A stretch of 64,000 nt of DNA, taken from contig NZ_CANNDN010000001.1 of assembly GCF_947503465.1 (NCBI RefSeq), positions 868,001-932,000 of the forward strand, written 5' to 3'. The notes beneath the pieces were generated by a model that made no database searches, was not told where the DNA came from, and worked only from the letters and a program-made list of their open reading frames with translations. Both the position numbers and the translations under genes were made by a program. This stretch comes from an uncultured Tateyamaria sp. (GTDB lineage: Bacteria > Pseudomonadota > Alphaproteobacteria > Rhodobacterales > Rhodobacteraceae). Below are positions 10,223 through 19,820 of the stretch, piece by piece. How positions within the stretch are numbered: position 1 is the stretch's first letter; each line of letters begins with the position of its first letter.

Positions 10223-10693
10223 TCAGCCCAGCATGAATTCCGTCTTGTCGCCCCGAGCGTCAGGGTAGAGTGCGGCGCAGGCACAGGGCTCTGCGTCCAG
10301 TGTGGTGATCTCAATATCCCGCGCGATGCCATCCAGATCGGCGGCCAGGCGGTCAAACGTGGCAAAGGCACGCGCCCCGCTCTCGTGCCGGTCGATCACG
10401 GCCAGCGCCTTGTCGGTTCGGTCAAAGGGCAAGCGGTTGCCCATGTTCTCTTCCTGCGTGCGAAAGATCAGCGTGGTTCCCGGCGCGCAGTCCACCAGGA
10501 CAAACGACGTCGCCGTTCCCTCTTGGCTCCACCACTCGCGCCACATCACACGGCCCGCGCCCAGATCAACATGATCCGCCTCGCCGCCATGAGATACATG
10601 GGTGACGCGGTCGCAATCGGTCAGGGAGAGCGCCATGGCTTCTCCACCGAGTATTGCGACAATCGCAACCAGATATGCGCACCGTGCGTTCAA
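10223..10693 (-). CDS. Exported protein of unknown function between nuoJ and nuoK
   Basis: 156 aa from a TTG start at 10693, 5 bases after the nuoJ stop. The TTG is chosen because it gives a proper signal peptide (Arg, then AYLVAIVAILGG, then an AMA cleavage site); starting at the internal Met would remove it. The mature part is small and acidic with four cysteines (two isolated, then a CAC pair), consistent with disulfides in the periplasm. No family recognised. Paracoccus and Rhodobacter nuo clusters are known to contain unidentified reading frames, and this is likely one of them. Confidence 0.7.
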   Translation of the reverse strand: MNARCAYLVAIVAILGGEAMALSLTDCDRVTHVSHGGEADHVDLGAGRVMWREWWSQEGTATSFVLVDCAPGTTLIFRTQEENMGNRLPFDRTDKALAVIDRHESGARAFATFDRLAADLDGIARDIEITTLDAEPCACAALYPDARGDKTEFMLG

Positions 10694-10697
10694 GGGT

Positions 10698-11300
10698 TCA
10701 CAGCCCCTGCCCCGGTTTGACGTCCTTCAGCTCCATCGCGACGGCCGGGTCACGCATCATCTGGGCCACCACATCCTGGCGTTTGACGTCCGAGCGGTGG
10801 CGCAGGGTCAGCACGATGGCCCCCACCATGGCGACCAGCAGGATCAGACCTGACAGCTGGAACAGCAGGAAATACTGGTCATAGAGGATCAGGCCCAAGG
10901 CTTCGGTATTGTGCCGATCCACGGGCGTCACCTGCGCGCGCAGCCCCTCGGCGGCGGCATTGGATTCCCAGGCGCCAAAGGCCATGACGAACTGCATCAG
11001 AATGACGACGCCGATCAACAGCGCGAGCGGCATGTACTTCGCCATCTCCGCCTTCAGCTCGGCGAAATCCACATCCAGCATCATCACCACGAACAGGAAC
11101 AGCACAGCAACCGCGCCCACGTAAACGATGATCAACAGCATCGCCACGAACTCGGCCCCCAGCAAGACGAACAGACCCGCCGCACTCAGGAACGACAGGA
11201 TCAACCACAGCACCGAATGGACCGGGTTGCGGCTGATCACGGTGAACAGGCCTCCGGTGATCACGCTGATCGCAAACAGGTAGAAGGCAAATACGGTCAT
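10698..11300 (-). CDS. nuoJ: NADH-quinone oxidoreductase subunit J
   Basis: 200 aa, five predicted spans, homologue of ND6. The segment [20 protein letters not shown] is the conserved third helix with the pi-bulge that moves during the complex I cycle. The ATG at 11300 overlaps the stop of the upstream CMD-like gene (ATGA). Confidence 0.97.
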   Translation of the reverse strand: MTVFAFYLFAISVITGGLFTVISRNPVHSVLWLILSFLSAAGLFVLLGAEFVAMLLIIVYVGAVAVLFLFVVMMLDVDFAELKAEMAKYMPLALLIGVVILMQFVMAFGAWESNAAAEGLRAQVTPVDRHNTEALGLILYDQYFLLFQLSGLILLVAMVGAIVLTLRHRSDVKRQDVVAQMMRDPAVAMELKDVKPGQGL

Positions 11301-11716
11301 GTCTCGTCCTCGTCATCGCCCATGACCTCTTGCGCCAATCCCATGGCGCGGGTCATGGCAGGCACCCCGGCGAACATCGCCATCATGCCCAAAGTCTCGG
11401 AAATCTGCTGGTCGGTGGCCCCCGCCTCGCGGGCGTGGCGCACGGTCTGACGGATCGCGGTGTCGGCCTGCGCGCCCTGCATGGTCAGGCCCGCAAGGGT
11501 GATCAGCAGCCGCGTCTTGGCATCCAACCCGTTTTCATTGAAGGCGTTGCCAAACCACGTTTCCATAACGTCCTTGGGCATGGTGGGCCACAAGGTCTCG
11601 AACATCTTGGGATCGAACCCCTTCGACGGGTCGAACGCCGCCATCTGCGGAAACGCCTTGGTCATTTCCTGCATCTGGGCCAGCATCGCGGCAAAGGGGT
11701 TCTTGTCGTCACTCAT
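11297..11716 (-). CDS. Carboxymuconolactone decarboxylase-like (AhpD-fold) protein without cysteines
   Basis: 139 aa. The ATG at 11716 overlaps the nuoI stop (ATGA), and its own stop overlaps the nuoJ ATG. The C-terminal 75 residues ([20 protein letters not shown] ... [20 protein letters not shown]) match the all-helical CMD/AhpD fold, with the usual 'activation' helix pattern. AhpD peroxidases need a CxxC pair; this protein has no cysteine at all, so that activity is excluded. The N-terminal 60 residues are Met/Phe/Pro-rich. It is probably a structural or unknown-ligand CMD protein made together with the membrane arm of complex I. Confidence 0.75.
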   Translation of the reverse strand: MSDDKNPFAAMLAQMQEMTKAFPQMAAFDPSKGFDPKMFETLWPTMPKDVMETWFGNAFNENGLDAKTRLLITLAGLTMQGAQADTAIRQTVRHAREAGATDQQISETLGMMAMFAGVPAMTRAMGLAQEVMGDDEDET

Positions 11717-12207
11717 CGGTACGGCGCATCCAGTTCCAGATTGCGCGCGATCTCGGCTTCCCACCGCTCGCCATTGGCCAGCAGCTTGTCCTTGTCGTAA
11801 TACAGCTCTTCCCGCGTTTCGGTGCTGAATTCGAAATTCGGACCTTCAACGATGGCGTCCACGGGACAGGCTTCCTGACAGAACCCGCAATAGATGCACT
11901 TGGTCATGTCGATGTCATAACGCGTGGTGCGGCGGCTACCGTCCTCGCGCGGTTCCGCGTCAATGGTGATGGCCTGCGCGGGGCAAATCGCCTCGCACAG
12001 CTTGCAGGCGATGCAGCGCTCTTCCCCGTTGGGATAGCGGCGCAAGGCATGCTCCCCCCGAAACCGCGGGGACAACGGCCCCTTTTCATGCGGGTAGTTG
12101 AGCGTGGCCTTGGGGGCAAAGAAGTATTTCAGGCCCAGCTTCATGCCGACCCAGAAATCCTGCAGCAGGAAGTATTTGGCGGCGCGGCCGTAATCGATCT
12201 GCGTCAT
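11713..12207 (-). CDS. nuoI: NADH-quinone oxidoreductase subunit I (two 4Fe-4S)
   Basis: 164 aa. Carries clusters N6a and N6b that lead electrons toward N2: [16 protein letters not shown] and [16 protein letters not shown] are both complete with four cysteines each. N-terminal amphipathic helices ([20 protein letters not shown]) attach it to the membrane arm. The closing residues overlap the next gene by the ATGA motif. Confidence 0.98.
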   Translation of the reverse strand: MTQIDYGRAAKYFLLQDFWVGMKLGLKYFFAPKATLNYPHEKGPLSPRFRGEHALRRYPNGEERCIACKLCEAICPAQAITIDAEPREDGSRRTTRYDIDMTKCIYCGFCQEACPVDAIVEGPNFEFSTETREELYYDKDKLLANGERWEAEIARNLELDAPYR

Positions 12208-12208
12208 G

Positions 12209-12403
12209 TCAGTCTCCCTGTGAGCCGTCGTTCAGATGCATATACGCCCAGGCCTTGAGGGCCGAGACGACGTCACCCGCGTCCGACTTGTCGAAATTGT
12301 CTTCGCTGTCGAGCGTGCCGATCGCGAACTCGGAATTCAGAAACGACACCAGATCGTCCAGATGCCGTTCAGGTGCTTCGTTGATGGCGGCAGCCAATCC
12401 CAT
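12209..12403 (-). CDS. 64-aa acidic protein between nuoH and nuoI
   Basis: Starts with ATG at 12403, one base after the nuoH stop (TGATATG), and ends 1 base before nuoI. The product ([20 protein letters not shown]...) is strongly acidic, with repeated Asp/Glu/Ser and one central amphipathic helix ([14 protein letters not shown]). No membrane segment, no cysteine, no recognised family. The tight packing on both sides supports a real gene. It may be one of the small unidentified frames reported in Paracoccus/Rhodobacter nuo operons; that match is not verified. Confidence 0.62.
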   Translation of the reverse strand: MGLAAAINEAPERHLDDLVSFLNSEFAIGTLDSEDNFDKSDAGDVVSALKAWAYMHLNDGSQGD

Positions 12404-12404
12404 A

Positions 12405-13442
12405 TCAGCCCCCCACGGCCCAGCGGGCATAGATGCCCCAGAACCAGTCGAACTTGGCGGCAAAGGCCACAAACACGACCCAAACCAGGCTGAATGGCAG
12501 GAACACCTTCCACCCCAGACGCATCAACTGGTCATAGCGGTAGCGGGGTGTGATCGCCTTCACCATCGCGAACAGGAAGAAGAAGAACGCCATCTTCGCC
12601 ACCATCCACAGCACGCCGTCAGGCAGGCCGGGAATGGGCGACAACCAGCCGCCAAAGAACAGCAGCGACATCAGCGCACACATCAGGAAAATGGCGATGT
12701 ATTCACCGGCCATGAACAGCAGGAAGGGCGTGGACGAATATTCCACCTGATAGCCCGCAACCAGTTCTGATTCCGCTTCCGGCAGGTCGAAGGGCGGGCG
12801 GTTGGTTTCAGCCAAGGCACTGATAAAGAACAGGAACACCATGGGCAGATGCGGCAACCAATACCAGCCAAAGAAACCGTATCCGGTGTCTTGCGCATTC
12901 ACGATCGCGCCAAAGTTCAGCGATCCGGTGGACAGGATCACGCCGATGATGATCAGACCGATGCTGACTTCATAGGAAATCATTTGCGCCGCCGACCGGA
13001 GCGAGCCCAGGAACGGGTATTTCGAGTTCGACGCCCAGCCGCCGATGATCACGCCGTAAACCTCAAGCGAGGAAATGGCGAAGACATAGAGGATGGCGAC
13101 GTTGATATCCGACAGCACCCATCCATCGTTGAACGGGATCACGGCCCAGGCCACCATCGCCAGCACAAAGCTGGTCATCGGGGCAAGCATGAAAAGCGTC
13201 TTGTCCGCCCCCGCAGGCACGACAACCTCTTTCACGACGTATTTCAATGCGTCGGCCACGGTCTGCAACAGACCGTAGGCGCCCACCACGTTCGGGCCAC
13301 GCCGCATCTGGACCGCAGCCCAGATTTTCCGATCACCATAGACCAGGAACAACAGGCTGATCATGACAAACGCCACGACGGCCAGCACCTGTGCCAGGAT
13401 CAGGACGGCGATGCCGCCCGTTGTGGTAAAGAAATCAGCCAT
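12405..13442 (-). CDS. nuoH: NADH-quinone oxidoreductase subunit H
   Basis: 345 aa, eight spans, homologue of ND1, forming the quinone-binding junction between hydrophilic and membrane arms. Diagnostic segments: [20 protein letters not shown] near the N-terminus and [20 protein letters not shown] in the middle. The ATG at 13442 lies 6 bases after the stop of the upstream lipoprotein gene. Confidence 0.98.
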   Translation of the reverse strand: MADFFTTTGGIAVLILAQVLAVVAFVMISLLFLVYGDRKIWAAVQMRRGPNVVGAYGLLQTVADALKYVVKEVVVPAGADKTLFMLAPMTSFVLAMVAWAVIPFNDGWVLSDINVAILYVFAISSLEVYGVIIGGWASNSKYPFLGSLRSAAQMISYEVSIGLIIIGVILSTGSLNFGAIVNAQDTGYGFFGWYWLPHLPMVFLFFISALAETNRPPFDLPEAESELVAGYQVEYSSTPFLLFMAGEYIAIFLMCALMSLLFFGGWLSPIPGLPDGVLWMVAKMAFFFFLFAMVKAITPRYRYDQLMRLGWKVFLPFSLVWVVFVAFAAKFDWFWGIYARWAVGG

Positions 13443-13448
13443 GCATCC

Positions 13449-13829
13449 TCACACCGTCGGTATTCCCTTTTCCGCGCAGGCGGCGGCCACGACTTCGGCG
13501 TCGATGGTCCGTATGCCCCGCGGCAAGGCTGGCGAGATGGTGTAAACAGCATCCGCTTTCCACACGCCACCCTCTTCTGTCACATTTGTTCGCAAATGAC
13601 GCGCAAATCCCCAGCCGCGGATCAACGTGTATCCCGCAGCCGCGCATTCGGCATAGTTCTCGACATCCGCAGCACTCAGGGCGTTGGTCATTTCCACGTC
13701 GAATTGGACCAGATCATCCGCCAGCAACTGCGTTTCGACGCCCCGGTAATCCGGGATGAAACGCTCCGCCGTCGGCACGGGCTCGCATGCCGCAAGCGGC
13801 AGCGCCGTTATGATCCAGGCCGCCTTCAT
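13449..13829 (-). CDS. Putative lipoprotein between nuoG and nuoH
   Basis: 126 aa. The ATG at 13829 overlaps the nuoG stop (ATGA). The N-terminus [18 protein letters not shown] is a short lipoprotein signal with lipobox LAAC, so Cys15 would be lipidated. Two further cysteines (ECAAAGYTL and AAACAEKG) may pair. The rest resembles small alphaproteobacterial lipoproteins of unknown function. Since it sits in the operon for an inner-membrane complex, a periplasmic-side accessory or assembly role is possible. Confidence 0.7.
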   Translation of the reverse strand: MKAAWIITALPLAACEPVPTAERFIPDYRGVETQLLADDLVQFDVEMTNALSAADVENYAECAAAGYTLIRGWGFARHLRTNVTEEGGVWKADAVYTISPALPRGIRTIDAEVVAAACAEKGIPTV

Positions 13830-15844
13830 TCGGCGGCCATGGCCTCGGTCTTGCGCGCCTTGGCGCCCGCGCTCAGCTCAGCCATCAGCTGGCTGGCGCG
13901 GGCAATCGGGTTGGTCAGGTAGAAATCGGTGATGGTCGAACTCAGCGCACCGCCTTCGATCGTGCCCTGCGCAAGCGTGTCACCGGTGTTTTCTGCCACG
14001 ATGTCGATGTCGCCCAGATGCGGATGATCGGCGACCAGCTTCTGACGGAGTGCGGCAAGGCTGTCATAGGGCAGCGTTGCGCCCATCTCGCCCGACAGCG
14101 CGCGCAGAATGGCCCAGTTCTCCTTGGCCTCACCGGGGGCAAAGCTGGCGCGTTGGGCCAGTTGCGGACGCCCTTCGGTGTTCACGAACAGCCCACCCTC
14201 TTCGGTATAGGCCGCCCCCGGCAGGATCACGTCAGCGCGATGCGCGCCACGGTCGCCGTGGCTGCCCTGATAGATGACAAAGGCACCGTCGGCGATTTCA
14301 ATCTCGTCCGCGCCAAGGTTGTAGATTACGTCGGCGCCGTCCACAGCGGCCATGGCGTCGGGGTTGGTCGCCCCCACATCCATCGCGCCCACGCGGGACG
14401 CCGCAGTGTGCAGAACCATCAGCCTGGCCTGCGATTTTTTGGCCTGCACCATGGCCTCCGCCAGAATGGCCGCACCATCGCTTCGGCACAGCGCGCCAAG
14501 ACCCACGATCACAAGCGCCGGGCCATCGGAACCGGGATCGAAATTGCTCTGGTCCAGGTCTTTCAAGGCGGCGGGCTCGGTACCGATATGATGATAGTCA
14601 TAGGTCAGATCGACCGCCGCGCCGATCAGGCCGACATTGGCGCCGCGCGCCCAGGCCGACCGGATACGCGCATTGAGCACGGGTGCCTCAAGGCGCGGAT
14701 TGGTGCCGACAAGAAGGATGGCCTTGGCGCTTTCAATATCCCCTATCGCTGCCGTACCGACGTAGGCCGCTCGGTTGCCACTGGGCAGCTTCGCCCCATC
14801 GGTGCGGCATTCGACGATACCACCCTGCCCTTCGACCAACTCTTTGAGCGCATAGGTCGCCTCAACCGGTGCCAGATCACCAACCAAACCGGCTAGCTTG
14901 GTCGCGCCCTTGATCGCATCGGACGCCTTGCCAAGCGCTTCACCCCAGGACGCAGGCCGCAGCTTACCGTTCTCGCGCACATAAGGCTTGTCCAACCGCT
15001 GGCGGCGCAGCCCATCCCAAACGAAACGGGTCTTGTCCGAAATCCACTCCTCGTTCGTACCGTCATGGTTCAGCGGCAGGAACCGCATCACCTCGCGCCC
15101 CTTCGTATCCACACGGATGGAGGAGCCAAGGGCATCCATGACGTCGATGCTCTCGGTCTTGGTCAGTTCCCAAGGGCGGGCGGTGAAAGCATAGGGCTTC
15201 GACACCAGCGCGCCTACGGGGCACAGATCAATGATGTTGCCCTGCAAGTTCGAATCGAGGGTCTCACCCAGATAGGACGTGATCTCGCTATCCTCGCCGC
15301 GCCCCGTCTGACCCATCTGCGTGATGCCCGCGACTTCGGTCGTGAACCGCACACAGCGGGTGCACGAAATACAACGGGTCATATGCGTCTCGACCAGCGG
15401 ACCCAGATCCAGATCATCCACCGCGCGCTTCGGCTCGCGGAAGCGGCTGAAATCCACGCCATACGCCATGGCCTGATCCTGCAAATCACACTCGCCCCCC
15501 TGATCGCAGATCGGGCAATCCAGCGGATGGTTGATAAGCAGAAACTCCATCACCCCCTCGCGGGCCTTCTTGACCATGGGCGAGTTCGTCTTGACCACAG
15601 GCGGCTGGCCTTCGGGACCGGGGCGCAAATCGCGCACCTGCATGGCGCAGGACGCCGCAGGCTTCGGCGGGCCACCGACCACTTCCACAAGACACATCCG
15701 GCAATTGCCCGCGATCGACAGACGTTCGTGATAGCAAAAACGCGGGATCTCGATCCCCGCCTCTTCACAGGCCTGGATCAGGGTCATGGCCCCGTCCACC
15801 TCTACCTCTTGTCCGTCGATGATGATCTTGCGGAGGTCGCTCAT
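13826..15844 (-). CDS. nuoG: NADH-quinone oxidoreductase subunit G
   Basis: 672 aa, the mitochondrial/Paracoccus size class. N-terminal iron-sulfur domain: [18 protein letters not shown] and the later SCAM for the 2Fe-2S cluster N1b; the HxxxCxxCxxxxxC ligands of N5 in [18 protein letters not shown]; and N4 in [16 protein letters not shown] plus a later Cys (IDLCPVGAL). The C-terminal molybdopterin-oxidoreductase-like domain is kept without cofactor motifs. The extra CxxC motif of cluster N7 found in E. coli was not seen. It is followed directly by a lipoprotein gene in ATGA overlap. Confidence 0.97.
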   Translation of the reverse strand: MSDLRKIIIDGQEVEVDGAMTLIQACEEAGIEIPRFCYHERLSIAGNCRMCLVEVVGGPPKPAASCAMQVRDLRPGPEGQPPVVKTNSPMVKKAREGVMEFLLINHPLDCPICDQGGECDLQDQAMAYGVDFSRFREPKRAVDDLDLGPLVETHMTRCISCTRCVRFTTEVAGITQMGQTGRGEDSEITSYLGETLDSNLQGNIIDLCPVGALVSKPYAFTARPWELTKTESIDVMDALGSSIRVDTKGREVMRFLPLNHDGTNEEWISDKTRFVWDGLRRQRLDKPYVRENGKLRPASWGEALGKASDAIKGATKLAGLVGDLAPVEATYALKELVEGQGGIVECRTDGAKLPSGNRAAYVGTAAIGDIESAKAILLVGTNPRLEAPVLNARIRSAWARGANVGLIGAAVDLTYDYHHIGTEPAALKDLDQSNFDPGSDGPALVIVGLGALCRSDGAAILAEAMVQAKKSQARLMVLHTAASRVGAMDVGATNPDAMAAVDGADVIYNLGADEIEIADGAFVIYQGSHGDRGAHRADVILPGAAYTEEGGLFVNTEGRPQLAQRASFAPGEAKENWAILRALSGEMGATLPYDSLAALRQKLVADHPHLGDIDIVAENTGDTLAQGTIEGGALSSTITDFYLTNPIARASQLMAELSAGAKARKTEAMAAE

Positions 15845-15847
15845 GCG

Positions 15848-16246
15848 TCAGTTCATCCTCAATAGGGCGCCGATCTGGCCGCCTTTTTCAATTTCTGCGC
15901 GGCCAAGCATGCAATAGGTCGCGGGCTGGCCTGCGGTCACACCGCTGTTTTCCAGATAGGTGGCGCGCGCCGCCTTCAGGCGGGCCTTTTCGGTGTCGGA
16001 TGTCCGGTAGGCGTCGATCTCGGCATCTGAATACCCCATATCGCGGGCACGGCCCTTGAGGCTGTTGACGAGGGTCAGCGCCCGGAACATCCGGGCCGAA
16101 ATATCGGGGCAGTTCTTGCGAATCTCATCCGCGATCCCGACGGCCAACAGCGTCCCGTCAATCTCGGGCACATCCCGCAGGTGGGGCTTGGCCGAAAGGG
16201 CTCCGGCAGTCAGGCTTAGCATCAGGGCCATGGTCATTGCGCGCAT
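15848..16246 (-). CDS. Exported protein of unknown function upstream of nuoG (DUF5333-like)
   Basis: 132 aa, stop 3 bases before the nuoG ATG; a GGAGAGA ribosome site precedes its ATG. The signal peptide is MRAMTMALMLSLTAGALSA. The mature part is helical with two cysteines (RKNCPDI and TYCMLGRAE), probably a disulfide, and the motif ARDMGYSDAEIDAY. I recall a Rhodobacteraceae family DUF5333 at this locus, but could not check. The 120 bases between it and the previous gene contain a weak TTGTGC/TAGCAC pair that could be an internal promoter for nuoG onward; nothing stronger is visible there. Confidence 0.72.
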   Translation of the reverse strand: MRAMTMALMLSLTAGALSAKPHLRDVPEIDGTLLAVGIADEIRKNCPDISARMFRALTLVNSLKGRARDMGYSDAEIDAYRTSDTEKARLKAARATYLENSGVTAGQPATYCMLGRAEIEKGGQIGALLRMN

Positions 16247-16367
16247 CGTTTCTCTCCACGTTGTGCATCACGTCGATGCCATGTGAGAGCCGTCCTCGTG
16301 CTATGCAATAACATGGCGCAGCACAACCCGTCAGCGCGCAAAATGTCGCCTTATCCGGCGCTTGTGA

Positions 16368-16742
16368 TCACGCTGGTGTACAGGTGCCACGCAGAAGCAG
16401 TTTGTCACCGTTGATGCGCAGGGTGCCATCCTCTGCATCGGGGCCCGCGATCCAGTCGATGTCGGACGATCCGAACTGGCGGATGCAATAGCGGATCGCC
16501 TCATACCGGCCCGCCTCGCGCGCGCCGTCCAGCGATGCCGACACCGGGCTGACAGACACTTCGAACTGCTCGCGCTGCTTGTCGACCTTGCCCGAAGAGG
16601 CACGGAAGAACACGCCGTCAAATGCCACGCGATCCGCCTGGCGTTCATTGCACGCACTGAGCAGCAGAACCGCAATCAGCATCAAACCGGTCAGCAGGGC
16701 GGGACGCATGTCTGCCCATGTGCGCGTTTTCGTCTTGGTCAC
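16368..16742 (-). CDS. Putative lipoprotein between nuoF and nuoG
   Basis: 124 aa from a GTG at 16742, chosen because GGGGGAGAG lies about 6 bases upstream; an ATG at 16709 lacks a ribosome site. N-terminus TKTKTRTWADMRPALLTGL leads into a hydrophobic stretch and lipobox LLSAC. The mature domain (about 95 aa) has a pair of cysteines (IRYCIRQFG and RGTCTPA). The frame is open much further upstream, but that part is opposite the reading of the DUF3291 gene and not protein-like. No family assigned. Confidence 0.7.
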   Translation of the reverse strand: MTKTKTRTWADMRPALLTGLMLIAVLLLSACNERQADRVAFDGVFFRASSGKVDKQREQFEVSVSPVSASLDGAREAGRYEAIRYCIRQFGSSDIDWIAGPDAEDGTLRINGDKLLLRGTCTPA

Positions 16743-16764
16743 AGCACTCTCCCCCTGCCCCCGC

Positions 16765-17208
16765 TTAACCGCGGATGTGATCCCAACCAAAGGCGTGGTC
16801 CGTATTGCCATGGTTTTCAAGATGATGGAAGCGCTCCATCGCGTCTGTGATCGTGGGTTTATACCCCGGCGCCACCCACCACATGACAAAGCGCAATCCT
16901 TGGTCCGGATCATACCACTCGCCCTTGCGGTCATAGAATTGCTTGTGAACGGTGTTGAAGGTGAAAGCATGCAGGCTTTCAACGTCTTCCCAGACGGACA
17001 AAGTGCTGGCCGTGCGGGGATTGCCCCCAAGCGGGCCATCAGGGTCAAGCTGAGCCGCCTCCATATCCTCGCCTTCCAGATGCCAGACATAGCCGGGCGA
17101 GCGGCGCGCGATGTCATAGACACGGTCAAGGTTGTTCTGGAAGTCGGCTACGCGCGGGTCGTCCCAATCGTATTTCAATGTGCCGATGTTGAATTCAGCG
17201 AGGTGCAT
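16765..17208 (-). CDS. DUF3291 family protein
   Basis: 147 aa. MHLAEFNIGTL, SPGYVWHLEGE, TLSVWEDVESLHAFTF and the WYD...FVMWWVAPG pattern match the DUF3291 family, small cytoplasmic proteins with a dimeric alpha-beta barrel (monooxygenase/antibiotic-synthesis-like) fold and no proven function. The gene begins 3 bases after the stop of the zinc-ribbon/TM protein gene and ends 22 bases before the next GTG start, so it is part of the nuo transcript although nothing links the family to respiration. Confidence 0.8.
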   Translation of the reverse strand: MHLAEFNIGTLKYDWDDPRVADFQNNLDRVYDIARRSPGYVWHLEGEDMEAAQLDPDGPLGGNPRTASTLSVWEDVESLHAFTFNTVHKQFYDRKGEWYDPDQGLRFVMWWVAPGYKPTITDAMERFHHLENHGNTDHAFGWDHIRG

Positions 17209-17211
17209 TTT

Positions 17212-17502
17212 TCAGAACACTGAAAAGAACAGGATGAACGCCAGTACCAGGAACACTCCGAAAATGATGGGGAGACGAATATCTCCTCGCGTTGGCACGT
17301 TGCGATGCGGTTCCAATTCCTGCGTCGGATGCAAGATCGGTTCGACATCGGACCCGCACTGTTTACAGAGAATTGTCCCGAATGTAGCCTCGTTCTGATA
17401 ACCACAAACGTCGCACAAGCCGCCGTTTGGCCGGCTTTCCAGGGGATAGGGAAGTCTACTCAGCCGCAATTCGCTTGCCCGCAATCCGATCCTCGATCTC
17501 AT
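17212..17502 (-). CDS. Zinc-ribbon protein with C-terminal membrane anchor
   Basis: The reading frame overlaps the 3' end of nuoF. No ATG, GTG or ribosome site exists after the nuoF stop, so I give the ATG at 17502 (96 aa), with TTG codons at 17487 or 17475 as alternatives; the start is uncertain. The recognisable part is LCDVCGYQ ... ILCKQCGSD, two CxxC knuckles of a rubredoxin-like zinc ribbon, followed by a Pro/His-rich linker and one transmembrane helix ([17 protein letters not shown]) at the extreme C-terminus. Such a tail-anchored layout puts the zinc ribbon in the cytoplasm. Base composition is closer to 50% GC than the flanking nuo genes. Confidence 0.6.
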   Translation of the reverse strand: MRSRIGLRASELRLSRLPYPLESRPNGGLCDVCGYQNEATFGTILCKQCGSDVEPILHPTQELEPHRNVPTRGDIRLPIIFGVFLVLAFILFFSVF

Positions 17503-18736
17503 CCCGGAAGTTCCGAATAAGCCCCTGGATCGGCCACGCCGCCGCATCGCCAAGCGCACAGATCGTGTGCCCCTCGACCTGCTTGGTCACATCCAGCAGC
17601 ATGTCGATTTCCTCGACCTCTGCCTCGCCATGCACCAGACGGTCCATCACGCGCATCATCCAGCCGGTGCCTTCGCGACAAGGCGTGCACTGGCCACAAG
17701 ATTCGTGCTTGTAAAACTTCGACAACCGCCAGATCGCCTTGATGATATCCGTGCTCTGGTCCATCACGATCACCGCCGCCGTGCCCAGACCCGACTGCAG
17801 ATCGTTCCGCAGATAGTCGAAGTCCATGATGGCGTCCTTCATCTTCTCCCCGCGCACGCAAGGAACGGACGATCCACCGGGGATGACGGCCTTGAGGTTG
17901 TCCCAGCCACCGCGAATGCCGCCGCAATGCTTTTCAATCAGTTCTTCGAACGTGATCGACATCGCCTCTTCCACGACGCACGGGTTGTTCACGTGGCCCG
18001 AGATGGCAAACAGCTTGGTGCCCGCATTGTTGGGACGCCCAAAGCCCGAGAACCACGAGGCCCCCCGGCGCAGGATCGTCGGCACAACGGCAATGGATTC
18101 GACATTGTTCACAGTGGTCGGGCAGCCATAAAGGCCCGCACCGGCCGGGAATGGCGGCTTCATGCGCGGCATCCCCTTCTTGCCTTCCAGCGATTCCAGC
18201 AGCGCGGTTTCTTCACCGCAAATATAGGCCCCTGCCCCGTGATGCAGGTAAATCTCGAAATCCCAACCGGACCCGGCAGCGTTCTTGCCGACCAGCCCCG
18301 CATCATAGGCTTCGTCAATCGCCGCTTGCAGCGCTTCCTTCTCGCGGATGTATTCGCCACGAATATAGATATAGCAGGCGTTGGCATTCATCGCGAAGGA
18401 CGCGATCAGGCACCCTTCGATCAACGTGTGCGGATCATGGCGCATGATCTCGCGGTCCTTGCAGGTTCCCGGCTCTGATTCATCTGCATTTACAACAAGA
18501 TAGCTGGGCCGCCCGTCGCTTTCCTTGGGCATGAAGGACCATTTCAGTCCGGTGGGAAAGCCCGCGCCGCCCCGGCCCCGCAGGCCGCTGTCTTTCATTT
18601 CCTGAACGATCCAGTCGCGGCCCTTCTTGATCAGGTTGCCGGTGCCGTCCCAATGCCCCCGCGCCTGCGCGCCTTTCAGCGTGCGGTCGTGCATGCCGTA
18701 GAGGTTGGTAAAGATGCGATCCTTGTCAGCCAGCAT
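17456..18736 (-). CDS. nuoF: NADH-quinone oxidoreductase subunit F (FMN, 4Fe-4S)
   Basis: 426 aa from the ATG at 18736, which has AAAGGA 6 bases upstream; a GTG seven codons earlier is less likely. It binds NADH, FMN and cluster N3. Seen: [19 protein letters not shown] (NADH/FMN Gly-rich loop), [28 protein letters not shown], and [15 protein letters not shown] with the distant Cys of [13 protein letters not shown] completing the 4Fe-4S ligands. Its 3' end overlaps the zinc-ribbon/TM frame. Confidence 0.98.
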   Translation of the reverse strand: MLADKDRIFTNLYGMHDRTLKGAQARGHWDGTGNLIKKGRDWIVQEMKDSGLRGRGGAGFPTGLKWSFMPKESDGRPSYLVVNADESEPGTCKDREIMRHDPHTLIEGCLIASFAMNANACYIYIRGEYIREKEALQAAIDEAYDAGLVGKNAAGSGWDFEIYLHHGAGAYICGEETALLESLEGKKGMPRMKPPFPAGAGLYGCPTTVNNVESIAVVPTILRRGASWFSGFGRPNNAGTKLFAISGHVNNPCVVEEAMSITFEELIEKHCGGIRGGWDNLKAVIPGGSSVPCVRGEKMKDAIMDFDYLRNDLQSGLGTAAVIVMDQSTDIIKAIWRLSKFYKHESCGQCTPCREGTGWMMRVMDRLVHGEAEVEEIDMLLDVTKQVEGHTICALGDAAAWPIQGLIRNFRDEIEDRIAGKRIAAE

Positions 18737-18810
18737 GGGTACGTCCTTTTGTAACACGCGATATGGCGCGTGATCCTTTGCCTAGTCGCTCTGCGCGCCG
18801 AGCGGTGAAA

Positions 18811-19026
18811 TCAGTCGCGGCTGTTTTGCCAAATCCTGACCGCCACCACCAGTGCCCAAATGAACGCAGCCAGGGCAAAAAGCAGAATCAGGATTTCATA
18901 GCGTTGCGCCAGTCCAAGGGCGCTGACGATGACCGGCGCAAAGATCGACAGCAAAGCGGCCCCTGCAATGACAAGGGCCGCGATACGGCCCTGTCGGGCC
19001 AGTTTCGGGTCAAGCCGGTCGGACAT
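18811..19026 (-). CDS. Two-span small membrane protein between nuoE block and nuoF (DUF5337-like)
   Basis: 71 aa beginning MSDRLDPKLARQGRIAAL, then two hydrophobic helices (LVIAGAALLSIFAPVIVSAL and ILILLFALAAFIWALVVAV) joined by a short polar turn, with a basic C-terminus. The ATG follows the stop of the membrane HhH protein by 3 bases. It resembles what I recall as DUF5337, a family found at this spot in Rhodobacteraceae; unverified. It leaves a 74-base gap to nuoF in which only the nuoF ribosome site is visible. Confidence 0.74.
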   Translation of the reverse strand: MSDRLDPKLARQGRIAALVIAGAALLSIFAPVIVSALGLAQRYEILILLFALAAFIWALVVAVRIWQNSRD

Positions 19027-19029
19027 GCG

Positions 19030-19794
19030 TCAGTAAACGCCGCCCTTGTCGACCTTCTTGGAGAACTCTGTCTCGCCACCGGCGGCCAGGATCTTGGCCT
19101 GCGCGACCCAGTCGTCGCGGCTGACACGGCCCTTGAAGCCTTGCAGGTTCTGATCGACCCACGCCACCTCGTCCGCGCCCCAGCTCGCCACCTGATCAAA
19201 GTGGTAAAAGCCCATCGAATGCAGCAACGCCTCCAACTTCGGACCTACACCCTTGATTTCCTTGAGGTTATCTGGTCCGCTTTCGCGTGCCGCAGACAAG
19301 GTCTCCGGTTTGGACCCAGCCCCGTCTGCAGCCGGTGCGTCGTCCGTCTTCTTGGCCGCCGCTTTCTTGGGGGCCGCTTTCTTGGCCGCGGGCTTGGCTT
19401 TGGGCTTGGGGTTCGCCTCGTATTTCCACTCGCCCTTGCGCTCGGCCAGATCCGCCTCACCCGGCAGCGGTGTCGAGGGTTTGACCGCGGCGGCGGGGGT
19501 GGCCGTAGCCGCCGCAGCAGGTGCCGCCGCCGCTGCGGGTGTCGCAACCGGGCGCTCTGCTGCGTCGGTCGGTTCCGACGCACCGGGTGCGTCGCCAAGT
19601 GCGGGCAGCGGTTTGCAGATGATCCAAGCCAGCAGCGCGCCTGCGATCCCGAAGATCACCACGCCCGCGAACACGCCTTGCATGAAGGTCCAGCCGCCCA
19701 GCACCATCAGCAGCATCGCCGCCAACACACCGCCCAGCAGCGCAACCAGCCAGCACCCGATGGCACAGCTGATCATTCCCTCGTTCTTATCCAT
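19030..19794 (-). CDS. Membrane-anchored helix-hairpin-helix protein, paralogous to the NuoE C-terminus
   Basis: 254 aa in three parts. Residues about 8-60 form two membrane helices with a short loop. Residues about 65-170 are a low-complexity linker of Ala, Pro, Thr and then Lys-Ala repeats. The last 85 residues are a helix-hairpin-helix domain (LKEIKGVGPKLEALL, then [25 protein letters not shown]). By hand alignment 49 of 78 positions are identical to the C-terminal domain of NuoE encoded just upstream. The gene follows nuoE by 26 bases. Function unknown; HhH domains often bind nucleic acid but also serve as protein contacts, and a role tethering or assembling complex I is inference. Confidence 0.82.
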   Translation of the reverse strand: MDKNEGMISCAIGCWLVALLGGVLAAMLLMVLGGWTFMQGVFAGVVIFGIAGALLAWIICKPLPALGDAPGASEPTDAAERPVATPAAAAAPAAAATATPAAAVKPSTPLPGEADLAERKGEWKYEANPKPKAKPAAKKAAPKKAAAKKTDDAPAADGAGSKPETLSAARESGPDNLKEIKGVGPKLEALLHSMGFYHFDQVASWGADEVAWVDQNLQGFKGRVSRDDWVAQAKILAAGGETEFSKKVDKGGVY

Positions 19795-19820
19795 TACGAT
19801 ATCTCCCCCGTTTCAGGATG

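Noticed and set aside
16247-16367. Independent promoter inside the nuo operon
   Set aside because: A TTGTGC/TAGCAC pair at 17-base spacing exists but both boxes are poor, so it is only mentioned in the neighbouring gene entry.
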